Below, piece by piece: positions 17,787-26,258 of a stretch of 64,000 nt of DNA (within the stretch, counting starts at the first letter, position 1; every line of letters starts with the position of its first letter). Location of the stretch: positions 2,046,001 to 2,110,000 of the forward strand of contig NZ_CP059068.1 in the NCBI RefSeq assembly GCF_017798165.1. The letters are read 5' to 3'. The stretch comes from Rhodoferax sp. AJA081-3. Lineage in GTDB: Bacteria; Pseudomonadota; Gammaproteobacteria; Burkholderiales; Burkholderiaceae_C. Made by a program: the position numbers and the translations under genes. The notes beneath the pieces were generated by a model. The model was not told the DNA's origin, did no database searches, and was given only the letters and a program-made list of their open reading frames with translations.

Positions 17787-18482
17787 TCAGGCAAACAGGG
17801 CGTCGCGCAACGCTTCGCCCAAGCGCGCGGCAGACTGCGGGTTCTGTCCGGTGATGAGTCGGCCATCGACGACCACGTTGTTGGCCCAATTGGCTGCGGT
17901 CTGGTGCTGCGCACCGCGCTCAACCAGCGTCGACTCCAACAGGAAAGGCACCACGTGGGTGGACTGCACTTCTTCTTCCTCGCCATTGGTAAAGGCGGCC
18001 AACCGTTTGCCCGTTACCAGCAGGCTGCCGTCAGCACGGCGCGCATTGACCAGGGCCGCCGGGCCGTGGCACACTGCAGAGACAATGCCACCAGCCGCAT
18101 CGATCTCGCGGATGGCTTTTTGCACGGCAGGACTGTCGGGGAAGTCCCACATCGTGCCGTGACCGCCCGCAAAGAAGATAGCCGAATAGCGCGAAGGGTC
18201 CACGTCGTCCAGGCGCAGTGTATGGGCGATGGCGTGGCGGAAATCGGCATCGGCCCAATAGTGGGCGATGACGGGGTCTTTCATGTCCTCCAACCCATCC
18301 AGTGGTGCGTCACCACCCAGGATGGAGGCGAACTCCACGCGAATGCCGGCCGCATGCAATTTTTCCAGCGGGTGGGTGACTTCGGCCAGGTTGTAGCCGG
18401 TGGGGATGCCGGTCGCTCCCTTCACAGCGTTGCTGGTGACGACGAAGAGGACGGGTTTGAGTTCAGAGGCTTGCTGGGTCAT
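17787..18482 (-). CDS. DJ-1/PfpI superfamily protein (possible glutathione-independent glyoxalase)
   Basis: A 231-residue type-1 glutamine-amidotransferase-like protein. The nucleophile elbow is SAVCHGPAAL with Cys followed by His, and an upstream FFAGGHGTMWDF segment supplies the conserved Gly-His and aspartate typical of Hsp31/HchA-like and plant DJ-1d-like enzymes. The family converts methylglyoxal to lactate or repairs glycated groups. Position between a hydrolase and a decarboxylase suggests handling of reactive carbonyls. Exact substrate is not determinable. Confidence 0.85.
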   Translation of the reverse strand: MTQQASELKPVLFVVTSNAVKGATGIPTGYNLAEVTHPLEKLHAAGIRVEFASILGGDAPLDGLEDMKDPVIAHYWADADFRHAIAHTLRLDDVDPSRYSAIFFAGGHGTMWDFPDSPAVQKAIREIDAAGGIVSAVCHGPAALVNARRADGSLLVTGKRLAAFTNGEEEEVQSTHVVPFLLESTLVERGAQHQTAANWANNVVVDGRLITGQNPQSAARLGEALRDALFA

Positions 18483-18528
18483 GGTCTAGGTTCTTGTTGT
18501 ATAGCGAAGATAAAAATTGCGTTTAAGA

Positions 18529-19439
18529 CTAAAGCTTGCCGAAGAAGGAAGCGAGTTTTGGCACTACCTGATCCAGGTATTCAGGGACGTCATACAGGTC
18601 GATGTGCGTGGCCCCATCAAGACAAATAGCTCTTTCGGCCCGTTGGAAAGTGCATAGGCCTGGTCGCTGAAGATCTTCGTGTCGGCAATGCTTCCCACGA
18701 CGAGGAGCAAGGGTTGGGTCAGCAGACCCGGGATCAGGGGGAAGACCGAGAAGGCCAGCATCTTGTCCATGCTGCTCATCGGAAACAGACCCGGTGCGTT
18801 CGGATGCTGACCACGCGGCGTGTGGTAGTAGTCGTGCCCTTCGCGCATCATGGTTGGCGTGTTCTCATTGATGTCTTCGAGGCGTACTGGAACCGTCGGG
18901 AGTAAGACGGGTTTTTCTCCACGCGCTTCGGCCGTGCGCTGACTGGCCGCCGCTTCCAGCGTCTTGATCAGCTCGGCGGTTGGAATCGGCTGGCCAAACA
19001 TGCTCCTGGCCGCCTCGCCCATCGGCGTCGCGCTGACCCCAGCCACTGCCTTGAAGCGGCGCTCGGTCTGCGCTACGGAGAGTGCATATCCGCCGCCGGC
19101 ACAGATGCCGAAAACGCCCATGCGGGTGTCGTCCACATACGGCAATGTCGTGAGAAAGTCTGCCGCACAACGCGCATCTTCCACCCGGATCGTGGGGTCT
19201 TCGAGCAGGCGCGGCTCACCGCCGCTCTCTCCCTGGTGGGTCGAGTCATACACGACGACAACGAAGCCCAGCGCTGCGAGCCGCTTCGCATAAAGCCCGA
19301 TGGTTTGCTCCTTCACGCCTCCCATGGGATGAATCCCGACGAGAGCGGGATATTTTTTGTCTTCTCGGAAGCCGTCCGGAAGGTGCAAGTGCGCCGAAAT
19401 TCGTATGGCTTTGTTCGTGAATGCAACAGGCTGGATCAT
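18529..19439 (-). pseudogene. Alpha/beta hydrolase with Cys nucleophile, 3' frameshift
   Basis: A dienelactone-hydrolase-like alpha/beta hydrolase. The nucleophile elbow is GICAGGGYA (Cys instead of Ser) and the acid region is VVGSIADTKIF. I start at the ATG 19439 (MIQPVAFTNK); a longer frame to 19514 would overlap the upstream gene. The open frame ends at 18564 with an atypical tail (GPRTSTCMTS). Reading one base shifted from about 18618 gives GATHIDLYDVPEYLD and continues to a stop at 18529. That restores the expected catalytic His (GATH). So one base is missing near 18617-18620, either a true inactivating mutation or a sequencing error. Confidence 0.75.
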
Positions 19440-19494
19440 GGAGAATTTTTCCTGTGTGGCTAGGAGAGAGGGATGCCGGAGCGGGCCCTGGATA

Positions 19495-19794
19495 TCAGGC
19501 GTTGCCAGATGCAAACAGCATTTCCCAGTTCAAGAAAGGCCCCAGCGGGATGACATCCCAATCAATAAGCCCGGCCTTGGCTAATGGGAATTCACGCAAG
19601 GCGGTCCTGGCGGCTTCTACCGACTCGGCCTCGGCAAGGATGGCGACGCCGGGGCGGTCCTGACGGAAATAGATGTCGCGCACGATGCCACTTTTGTAGA
19701 GTTGCCATCCGTGCCGAGCTTCGTCCAGCATGTGCGGTTGGTATTGATCCAGGCTGGCGCCGGGTTGGGGGATGTCGAGGCAAAGCAGTTTCAT
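19495..19794 (-). CDS. YciI-like dimeric alpha/beta-barrel protein
   Basis: A 99-residue protein (MKLLCLDIPQPGASLDQYQ...) resembling the YciI/muconolactone-isomerase-like ferredoxin fold: short beta strands, an ILAEAESVEAARTALREFPL helix, and a C-terminal WDVIPLGPFLNWEMLF segment. It is the first gene of the minus-strand run, facing the LysR gene across about 250 bp. No catalytic residues can be named with confidence; it may act in ring-cleavage product handling or monooxygenation. Confidence 0.6.
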   Translation of the reverse strand: MKLLCLDIPQPGASLDQYQPHMLDEARHGWQLYKSGIVRDIYFRQDRPGVAILAEAESVEAARTALREFPLAKAGLIDWDVIPLGPFLNWEMLFASGNA

Positions 19795-19996
19795 GGTGCG
19801 GTTCCTTGGTAGAAATGGATCAAATGGGTTGGAGTGGGTGCAAGCCCTCGGTCATGCGCTCGACCTGTCGGGCGGTTTTTTGGGGGGCTCCGTCGACCGA
19901 GGAGTTACCGTCCATGCCGGGAGCAAGTACCCGGCGGTTTGTCGCCTCACATTCCCGTCGCAACCCGGTGGCGGTATGTTATGGTAGAAATGTAGG

Positions 19997-20035
19997 ATCT
20001 AATGTAGATATATATTCCAATGATTAGAGATCTAA
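19997..20035. promoter_or_regulatory. Candidate LysR operator in the divergent promoter region
   Basis: Two small dyads, ATCTA-ATG-TAGAT (19997-20009) and TAGA-GA-TCTA (20025-20034), sit just ahead of the LysR start at 20044. They lie in an AT-rich patch that contrasts with the surrounding GC-rich DNA, typical of divergent LysR-controlled promoters. Confidence 0.4.
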
Positions 20036-20043
20036 ATTCACCA

Positions 20044-20976
20044 ATGACTGCAACCAATGCCACTCCAGAGCGCCAAGAGCGGCTGGATGGCGTCACCGTG
20101 TTCGTGGAAGTTGTGCGCCTGGGGGGCTTCGCGCGCGCGGCCGAGCACCTGGACCTGACACGCTCGGCCGTGGGCAAAGCGATGGCGCGGCTGGAGGCTC
20201 GCCTAGCCGCGCGCTTGTTTCACCGCACCACGCGCGTACAGAGCCTCACCGACGATGGCCAGATCTACTATGAGCACTGCCTGCGCGCGCTGTCGGAACT
20301 ACAGGCCGCTGAGGCGCAAATGCAGTCGGGCCGGCACGCAGTGGGCGGGCGGCTGCGTGTCACGATGCCGGTGTTGTTTGGTCGCCATTGCGTCGCGCCC
20401 ATTTTGCTGAACCTGGCGCAGCAGCATCCGTCGCTGGATCTGTACCTGAGCTTCAGCGACCGCCCGGTAGACGTGCTGGCCGAGGGCTTCGATCTCGCCA
20501 TTCGCAGTGGTGTACTCGGGGCCGAGAGCGCAGGCCTGCGGGCGCGCAAGCTGGTGGTGCAACGTAAGCAGGTGTGTGCCTCGCCGGCCTACCTGGCTGC
20601 ACAGGGGCGACCGCAGAGCACCGCCGAACTGGCAACGCACAGCATCCTGCTCTACCGGCGTGCCGACCGCATCAATGTCTGGCAGTTGCCAGACGCGACC
20701 GGCCGCATCGTCGACATGCCACTGACCTCACGCCTGCAGCTTGACGATTTGGAGGCCATTGCAGACGCGGCCACAGCCGGCTTGGGTCTCGCGTGGCTGC
20801 CTGAATGGCTGGTGCGTGACCGCCTGCGCACGGGGAAACTGGTCAGCGTACTGGACGACCAGCCCGGCGCGGCGAGGGACTGTTATGCGCTGTGGCCCAG
20901 CACGCCCCACATGCCGCTGCGCCTGCGGCTGGCGGTGGACGCGCTGGTTGAACACTTTGCCGAAGGGGGTGAATGA
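20044..20976 (+). CDS. LysR-family transcriptional regulator
   Basis: A 310-residue regulator with an N-terminal winged helix-turn-helix (about residues 14-75; FVEVVRLGGFARAAEHLDLTRSAVGKAMARLE) and a periplasmic-binding-protein-like effector domain. RTTRVQSLTDDGQIYYEHC after the helix is characteristic of the CrgA/AaeR-like LysR group. An in-frame ATG at 20020 is possible but MTATNATPERQERLDGV fits the family start better. It is transcribed away from the operon at 15962-19794 and is its likely activator or repressor. Confidence 0.88.
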   Translation: MTATNATPERQERLDGVTVFVEVVRLGGFARAAEHLDLTRSAVGKAMARLEARLAARLFHRTTRVQSLTDDGQIYYEHCLRALSELQAAEAQMQSGRHAVGGRLRVTMPVLFGRHCVAPILLNLAQQHPSLDLYLSFSDRPVDVLAEGFDLAIRSGVLGAESAGLRARKLVVQRKQVCASPAYLAAQGRPQSTAELATHSILLYRRADRINVWQLPDATGRIVDMPLTSRLQLDDLEAIADAATAGLGLAWLPEWLVRDRLRTGKLVSVLDDQPGAARDCYALWPSTPHMPLRLRLAVDALVEHFAEGGE

Positions 20977-21144
20977 AATCGCCCACCATGAGCCGCAGTG
21001 AGTTGCCACGTGCAGCGATTTGCGCTATAAACCGTTCCGTCGAAAGAGCGCAGGCCGGATGGTAGCCCGGTCACCACCCCACACAGGGCGGCAGCTTTCC
21101 TAACAAGGTATCCACGACACCTGCACCGGCTTGCCGGGCGTATA

Positions 21145-21182
21145 GGTGTGCCGTGGAATCCTTGTATTTTCATCGGCACACC
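21145..21182. promoter_or_regulatory. Inverted repeat upstream of the DltE-like SDR
   Basis: GGTGTGCC (21145-21152) and GGCACACC (21175-21182) are perfect inverted arms separated by 22 bp, lying 31 bp before the start at 21214. This could be an operator for the gene, but no known regulator motif is recognised. Confidence 0.3.
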
Positions 21183-21213
21183 TTCTTTTTTTCAACCCAG
21201 AAGGACAGTCGAT

Positions 21214-21951
21214 ATGAACCTGACAACCAACACCATTCTCATTACGGGCGGAGCCGCCGGCATCGGCTTTGCGCTAGCGCGGCAACTTTGCGAACGCGGC
21301 AATCGCGTCATCATCTGCGGACGCAGCGAAGAGGCGCTGCTAAAAGCACAGGCAAAGGTGCCGGCCTTGATCACCCGCATCTGCAACATCACGGATGCCG
21401 CAAGCCGCCAGGCTATGGTGGACTGGCTGAACACCGCATACCCCGACCTCAATGTGATGGTCAACAATGCGGGGGTTCAATACCGCCGGATGTTCAAGGA
21501 AGGCGGCGCGCTGGAGCATCTCGAACAGGAAGTGGCAACCAATTTCACAGCACCGGTTCAGCTTATCGGTGCGCTCCTGCCTCTGCTGATTCGACAGCCC
21601 AAGGCCGTGATCGTCAATGTCAGTTCGGGACTGGCATTCGCGCCGATGGCTGACATCCCTGTCTACTGCGCGACCAAGGCGGCCATGCATTCCTTTACCC
21701 TCACGTTGCGCCACCAGCTTAAAGCGACGGGTGTCAGGGTCGTGGAGATGGCGCCACCCATCGTTGATACCGGACTGGGCGGCGGGGACCGCAGTGGTGG
21801 CACGACCGACCAGCACATGATGACTCCGGAAGACTTTGCCACCCAAGCGCTTGCCCAGTTGGAGAACGATCAGGACGAAGTGATGGTCGGCTTGGCTGCG
21901 GGCGCGCGCAAGATGGGCGAGGCCTTGTTCGAGCGAATGAACGGCACCTGA
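21214..21951 (+). CDS. DltE-like short-chain dehydrogenase
   Basis: A 245-residue SDR. The cofactor loop is TGGAAGIGFALA at residues 11-22; NNAGVQYRR near 86, NVSSGLAF near 132 and YCATK near 147 carry the catalytic residues. The tail with a TPEDFATQALAQL segment resembles the DltE/COG3967 subgroup, whose substrates are unknown. The ATG at 21214 follows an AAGGACAG ribosome binding site; an upstream start at 21148 would put the palindrome inside the coding region. Confidence 0.85.
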   Translation: MNLTTNTILITGGAAGIGFALARQLCERGNRVIICGRSEEALLKAQAKVPALITRICNITDAASRQAMVDWLNTAYPDLNVMVNNAGVQYRRMFKEGGALEHLEQEVATNFTAPVQLIGALLPLLIRQPKAVIVNVSSGLAFAPMADIPVYCATKAAMHSFTLTLRHQLKATGVRVVEMAPPIVDTGLGGGDRSGGTTDQHMMTPEDFATQALAQLENDQDEVMVGLAAGARKMGEALFERMNGT

Positions 21952-21986
21952 CCAGTACCCAGACCGGTCGCCACAGGGGAAGGATA

Positions 21987-22014
21987 GAAGGTATGCGATG
22001 ACACATATACCTTC
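21987..22014. terminator. Candidate bidirectional terminator hairpin
   Basis: GAAGGTAT (21987-21994) pairs perfectly with ATACCTTC (22007-22014), followed by TTCT. The stem is only 8 bp and the T-tract weak, so function is tentative. It lies 36 bp after the SDR stop; the remaining gap to 22205 shows no gene. Confidence 0.35.
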
Positions 22015-22205
22015 TTCTACGCATATTGCGACAGAATCGGAAAAGCTGCGTCCCAGATCCTGTTTCAGTTCTTTGATGGTCCGTAACAACGGCGACGGTC
22101 CGACCATCAACTCAGTGGCTGACAGCGGACATTGACCACCGACCGCACCGGGCCCGTTGCCGGCTGCTGGGCTGCGCATTTTTCGTCAGGCTGATACCTT
22201 GTAAA

Positions 22206-22901
22206 TCACACATAGGAGTCAATTTTCCTGGCTACGCGCTTGCGGACTGTCAATTGCGAGATACCAACGATGGATGCACGTGCCAGCTCCCCGGCTTGCA
22301 GCACTCCGTCCGTGTTTCGAACGACATTCAGTAAGAGTTGTACATCGGACGAAAAGTTGCTGATATAGGCCTGTAGCGAGTGCGCGCGGCGGCGCTTGTC
22401 AGATCGCTGCAAGCCTCGGCTCACCGACTCATTGAAGTCTTTCAGCAAGGCAGACAAAGCGGCTCCTGGGTCAGGTATGCACCCTCGCGCGAGATGAAAG
22501 TCTTGGGCGGCGACAACAGAGGCGAACGCGCGGTCGAAGCAGTCAGCAGCAAAGAGCGGCTCGCTCTCATGAAGGACACGGAACAACCGGTAAGTGGCCT
22601 GTTGATCGCCGAGGTAGCGGTCGATGGCCACAACGTCGGCGAACAGACCGATGTCGCGTGTGCCGTCGAGCAGCGCCGCTTGGCCGCGATCACGCACTGC
22701 TGTGAGCGCTTTGAGCGCCGCAGGGTATTGCTCACCGAGCTCCACCCAGAACGACAAGGCAAAAGAACGACGCACACCCCGCAAGGCTGGCTCTTCTGAG
22801 AGAGCGTTTTCGTGGATCCATTCAAACTCGGCAAGCGCTTCCGCGAAGTGGCCTTCCAGCGTGAGTTCTCTTGCCTTTTGTAGACGGTCGCTAGCGTTCA
22901 T
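22206..22901 (-). CDS. Uncharacterised TPR-like helical protein
   Basis: A 231-residue soluble protein. The N-terminal half (MNASDRLQKARELTLEGHFAEALAEFEWIHENAL) has the helix-turn-helix spacing of tetratricopeptide-like repeats. The C-terminal half is Arg/Lys-rich (KRRRAHSLQAYI, LTVRKRVARK). I do not recognise a family. It stands alone, facing away from SelO by about 140 bp, within the accessory element, and could be a cargo gene of unknown role. Confidence 0.55.
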   Translation of the reverse strand: MNASDRLQKARELTLEGHFAEALAEFEWIHENALSEEPALRGVRRSFALSFWVELGEQYPAALKALTAVRDRGQAALLDGTRDIGLFADVVAIDRYLGDQQATYRLFRVLHESEPLFAADCFDRAFASVVAAQDFHLARGCIPDPGAALSALLKDFNESVSRGLQRSDKRRRAHSLQAYISNFSSDVQLLLNVVRNTDGVLQAGELARASIVGISQLTVRKRVARKIDSYV

Positions 22902-23043
22902 TTGTGCTCAACGTTACCCGATGACGCACCGCTATGTCGCGCGTTTCAAACGTCTCTCACCGAAGGCTTGGTCCTGGACGCCCAAGTTGCGGAACAAGAC
23001 CTATGTAAATCATCGCCACCATAACGACCCGACAAGCCCTGTC

Positions 23044-24792
23044 CTACGACGAGCAACTGCAGTGCGAGGTGCCGCCCAAGCCAAAGTACTCATCCCGCTT
23101 CTTGGTGTAATACAGGGCGGCGAGCTCTGGCGACTGTTCGCTGTAGGGGTCTGCCAGCAAGGCGTGCAGGTGCCGCACCTGCGTGAAGTCTCCAGCGTCC
23201 GTGGCGCTGCGGTAGGCCTCCACCAGCATCCACTCCCTTGGGATGTACTTGGGGTTGACAAGCTTCATGGCCACCGACACCTCCAAGGGATCACGCCCGT
23301 CTTGCGCCAAGGCGGCGTGCCACTTCTGCAGCCACGTGGTCCAGCGGGCCTCCGTGCCTGCCGGGTCTTGGCCATAAGCCGCACGGCTTGCGTAGAAGCT
23401 GGGACGCAAGTCCGCCACCTCCTGGGGTAGGCTGGAAAGCTCCCGCCAGAAGATCGTGTAGTCCACCGGGGTTTGTGCCATGAGGGTGTGCAACTCGGCA
23501 AACAGTTCCGCACGAAATTCGATCAGGCCCATTTTTTGGGCCCACATGGCATGCAGCGTGCTCGCCATGCGGTCCGGTAGCGCCTGCACCACCGCGTCCA
23601 ATTCCTCCATGGCGCGGGTGTCCTGTCCCAGCAAGGGGACCAAAGCGGTGCAGAACATCCTGAAATTGACTACTGCGGCCATGGGCTGGTTCATAAACGC
23701 GAAATGTTCCCCGCCACCAATCCACATTTGAAACGCAGGGTCATAGGCTTCCATGAAGCCGAAGGGGCCGTAGTCCAGCGTTCGCCCCCCCAGTGCACAG
23801 TTGTCGCTGTTGAAGTTGCCTTGGCAGTACCCCACCCGAATCCAATGGGCCACCAAATGCGACAAGCGCACGCCAAACTCACGTGCCATGGCGACGACTT
23901 TGTCCGCTAGCGTCACCTCGGGGCCGTGCAGGCTGGCGGCCAAGTCTGGATATTCGCGGTCGAGTGCATGCTGAAAGATCGCCTCCAGCTCGGCCAGCGC
24001 ACGCGGGTGCGCGTTATGCCTGGCCCGCCGGCCAAACAATTCGACTTGACCGACCCGTAAGAAGGAGGGGGCCGCACGGGTAGTGATGGCCGCCGGCTCG
24101 TCCACCATGCGGTCAGGCTCCTCGGTTTTTGCACCCGGTGAATACCAAGGGCGTCTGACCGTTTCACTGCCCGAGACAAAGAGGCACAGCGCCCGCGCGC
24201 TTGGCACTCCCAGCGCCGCCATAGCTTCCGAGGCCAAAAACTCACGGATGCTGGAGCGCAGCACAGCACGGCCGTCACCACCGCGGCAATACGGGGTGGT
24301 GCCGCCGCCTTTGAGCTGGAACTCCCAAGGCTGTCCGTCGGCGAGCAGTACCTCCAGCACCGAAATGGCGCGTCCGTCGCCGTATCCATTGCCGGTTCTG
24401 AAAGGGCAGTTGTTCACCATTTCCTGCCCGTAAATGCTGAGTGCGTAGCCGGTCGCCCAGCCGCTGGAGCGCACCGTGGGGGACACCCCGGCGGCGTTGG
24501 CTGCCTCTACGACTGGGTCCAGATCACCCGTGAAGAACTGCATAAAAGCCGGATCACTGGCCACCTCGTCTGCCAACCCCAAGGCCTCAAAGAAGGCTGG
24601 GCTGTGAATGACGTAGCGAGGGGCTGGCAGCGACGTCGGGCGCACCTCAACGTAATGACCGGACTTGACCTGGCGTGCGGTCTTGTTGGGCGTATTGCGG
24701 GCCTGCTCTGGGTCCGGGACGAGATTTCGCAGCAAGGCGGGGTGCGCCCGTTGCATCAGGTCGGTGAAGGAGAGCGGGTGGGTGCTATTCAT
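23044..24792 (-). CDS. selO: SelO (YdiU/UPF0061) protein adenylyltransferase
   Basis: A 582-residue pseudokinase-fold enzyme that transfers AMP from ATP to Ser/Thr/Tyr of target proteins, linked to oxidative stress. Family landmarks are intact: QLKGGGTTPYCRGGDGRAVLRSSIREFLASE as the kinase-like nucleotide-binding region, GNFNSDNCALGGRTLDYGPFGFM as the catalytic loop and metal site. The C-terminus ends SHCSCSS, where a selenocysteine occurs in eukaryotic SelO; here it is Cys. The ATG at 24792 (MNSTHPLSF) is chosen over a longer frame to 24831. It is inside the mobile element, apparently monocistronic. Confidence 0.92.
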   Translation of the reverse strand: MNSTHPLSFTDLMQRAHPALLRNLVPDPEQARNTPNKTARQVKSGHYVEVRPTSLPAPRYVIHSPAFFEALGLADEVASDPAFMQFFTGDLDPVVEAANAAGVSPTVRSSGWATGYALSIYGQEMVNNCPFRTGNGYGDGRAISVLEVLLADGQPWEFQLKGGGTTPYCRGGDGRAVLRSSIREFLASEAMAALGVPSARALCLFVSGSETVRRPWYSPGAKTEEPDRMVDEPAAITTRAAPSFLRVGQVELFGRRARHNAHPRALAELEAIFQHALDREYPDLAASLHGPEVTLADKVVAMAREFGVRLSHLVAHWIRVGYCQGNFNSDNCALGGRTLDYGPFGFMEAYDPAFQMWIGGGEHFAFMNQPMAAVVNFRMFCTALVPLLGQDTRAMEELDAVVQALPDRMASTLHAMWAQKMGLIEFRAELFAELHTLMAQTPVDYTIFWRELSSLPQEVADLRPSFYASRAAYGQDPAGTEARWTTWLQKWHAALAQDGRDPLEVSVAMKLVNPKYIPREWMLVEAYRSATDAGDFTQVRHLHALLADPYSEQSPELAALYYTKKRDEYFGLGGTSHCSCSS

Positions 24793-24952
24793 ACAAGGGG
24801 TGGGTCCCAGTCCCTGAGGGTTTCTGAGCAAGGACGATTGTCTTCCAGAAAGCGGCCATGGGCCAATGACCGCACATGGCCCGTTGGCGACAGGAATGCA
24901 ATCGCCATATGGATCCGAGTCTTTGGAAGAGCGGGCAACTTTCGGCTACAAG

Positions 24953-25768
24953 TTAGGTCTCATTTGCTCCCTTGTTGGCCCCTATGCCTAGTAAGCGAAA
25001 CAGAACCGTCGCGCCAACTGTCGCTGCAATAATTGCACCCAACCATGCAATTGCCGGAAATGCGAAGGGATCAAGACTTGTCACCGAATCCTTCGATGTT
25101 TCCAACAAAACGACTGAGCCATTGACGGCGGCATGTAGAGCAATGCATGGAACCAGAGAGCTCGACCGTTCGTAGAGCCATCCAAGGAGCAGGCCAAGCA
25201 AAAATGCCAATAGGAACTGGTAGATGTTAAGGTGCGCCGCACCAAAGTAGAGTGCCGAGAAACCAATGGCAACTCCCCGCGGATACTGCTCAAGGAAGGA
25301 CCTCAAAAGAATGCCGCGGAACAGCATTTCCTCCACTATTGGGGCGATAACGCATGTCGCAACTACTGCGGGCAATGTGGCGGCAAGCATATTGGAGAAT
25401 GCTTGCTGTTCCCAGGCTGATACAGGAAACACGGCTTCAAGGCTGTCGATCAGCACTAAGTCCAATAACACTGTGAGTGGTATCAGAAGAAGCACGGGCG
25501 GGACCAAGAAAACTGAGGTCAAAAGCAACGAGTTATGGCTCGGGTGCACCAGGTCGCGATGACTCATTCCTCGAACGTGCATTACAGCAGTGATAAGTAT
25601 CCCGTTTGCCAGCAGCATGACGAGCACTTGGCCTTGCTCGTCCGTAATGTCGAGAGACCTACGAATGTCATAGAGGGCGGCGCCAAGAAGGTACTGAAGA
25701 AGAAAACCAGACAACAGCAGAAGTGCGGCCTGTGATGCGGAAGGGAATGTTGTTTTTTCGAGGGGCAT
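24953..25768 (-). CDS. CPBP (CAAX-like, type II) intramembrane metalloprotease
   Basis: A 271-residue membrane protein with about seven hydrophobic segments. The three conserved motifs of the CPBP/Abi family are present: PIVEEMLFRGILL (EExxxR), FGAAHLNIYQF (FxxxH) and CIALHAAVNGSVV (HxxxN). Bacterial members are implicated in self-immunity and protein maturation, but substrates are usually unknown. The ATG at 25768 (MPLEKTTFPSA) is preferred; the longer frame adds an uncharacteristic N-terminus. Possible partner genes are not evident nearby. Confidence 0.85.
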   Translation of the reverse strand: MPLEKTTFPSASQAALLLLSGFLLQYLLGAALYDIRRSLDITDEQGQVLVMLLANGILITAVMHVRGMSHRDLVHPSHNSLLLTSVFLVPPVLLLIPLTVLLDLVLIDSLEAVFPVSAWEQQAFSNMLAATLPAVVATCVIAPIVEEMLFRGILLRSFLEQYPRGVAIGFSALYFGAAHLNIYQFLLAFLLGLLLGWLYERSSSLVPCIALHAAVNGSVVLLETSKDSVTSLDPFAFPAIAWLGAIIAATVGATVLFRLLGIGANKGANET

Positions 25769-26258
25769 GTATGACGGGATCTTGGTAAGGCCGAATCTCA
25801 GGGAACAGCCGCGACCAAAGGCTTCCCCAGTCACGCAAGTCTACTGCCTGATAGTGGTCATTAGCGAAGGTCCGCAGTTGGCCCGAACCTGCAGTCGGTT
25901 CCAGTTTAGGTTTGTAGGATGCCCGCCCGCGCAGGCATGCCAAGGGCGCCACGATCACCCATGAAGGGTGGGCGTCGTACAAGCCTCGAAGGAGGAAACC
26001 GCGGCGAGTGCCAATACTGGTTGAGGCCGCTACAAGACTATGGCGATTGGATGCGAAACAGTGCAGCTGGAACCAGAAACGGCGACCCCCACTGCACGCG
26101 CACCAGGTTCAGATCGACGAATCGGCGGGTGAGAAACAGGATACTGCGGTGTGAATGAAGACCCTTCAGATCACTTTTGCACCGTGTGGCAACACCTATC
26201 CCCACCAACTGCGCTGAATGCATAGTCAGCCTGCAATAGGTGCTCTTTGGGCAGTGCG
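25769..26258. other. Gene-poor stretch between the CPBP protease and the IS91 module
   Basis: About 490 bp without a convincing gene. Minus-strand frames here (one containing AHPSWVIVAPLACLRGR, another SILFLTRRFVDLNL) look like gene or repeat debris rather than complete coding sequences. The part nearest 26258 probably belongs to the 3' end of the IS91-like element, whose exact boundary I could not identify. Confidence 0.4.
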
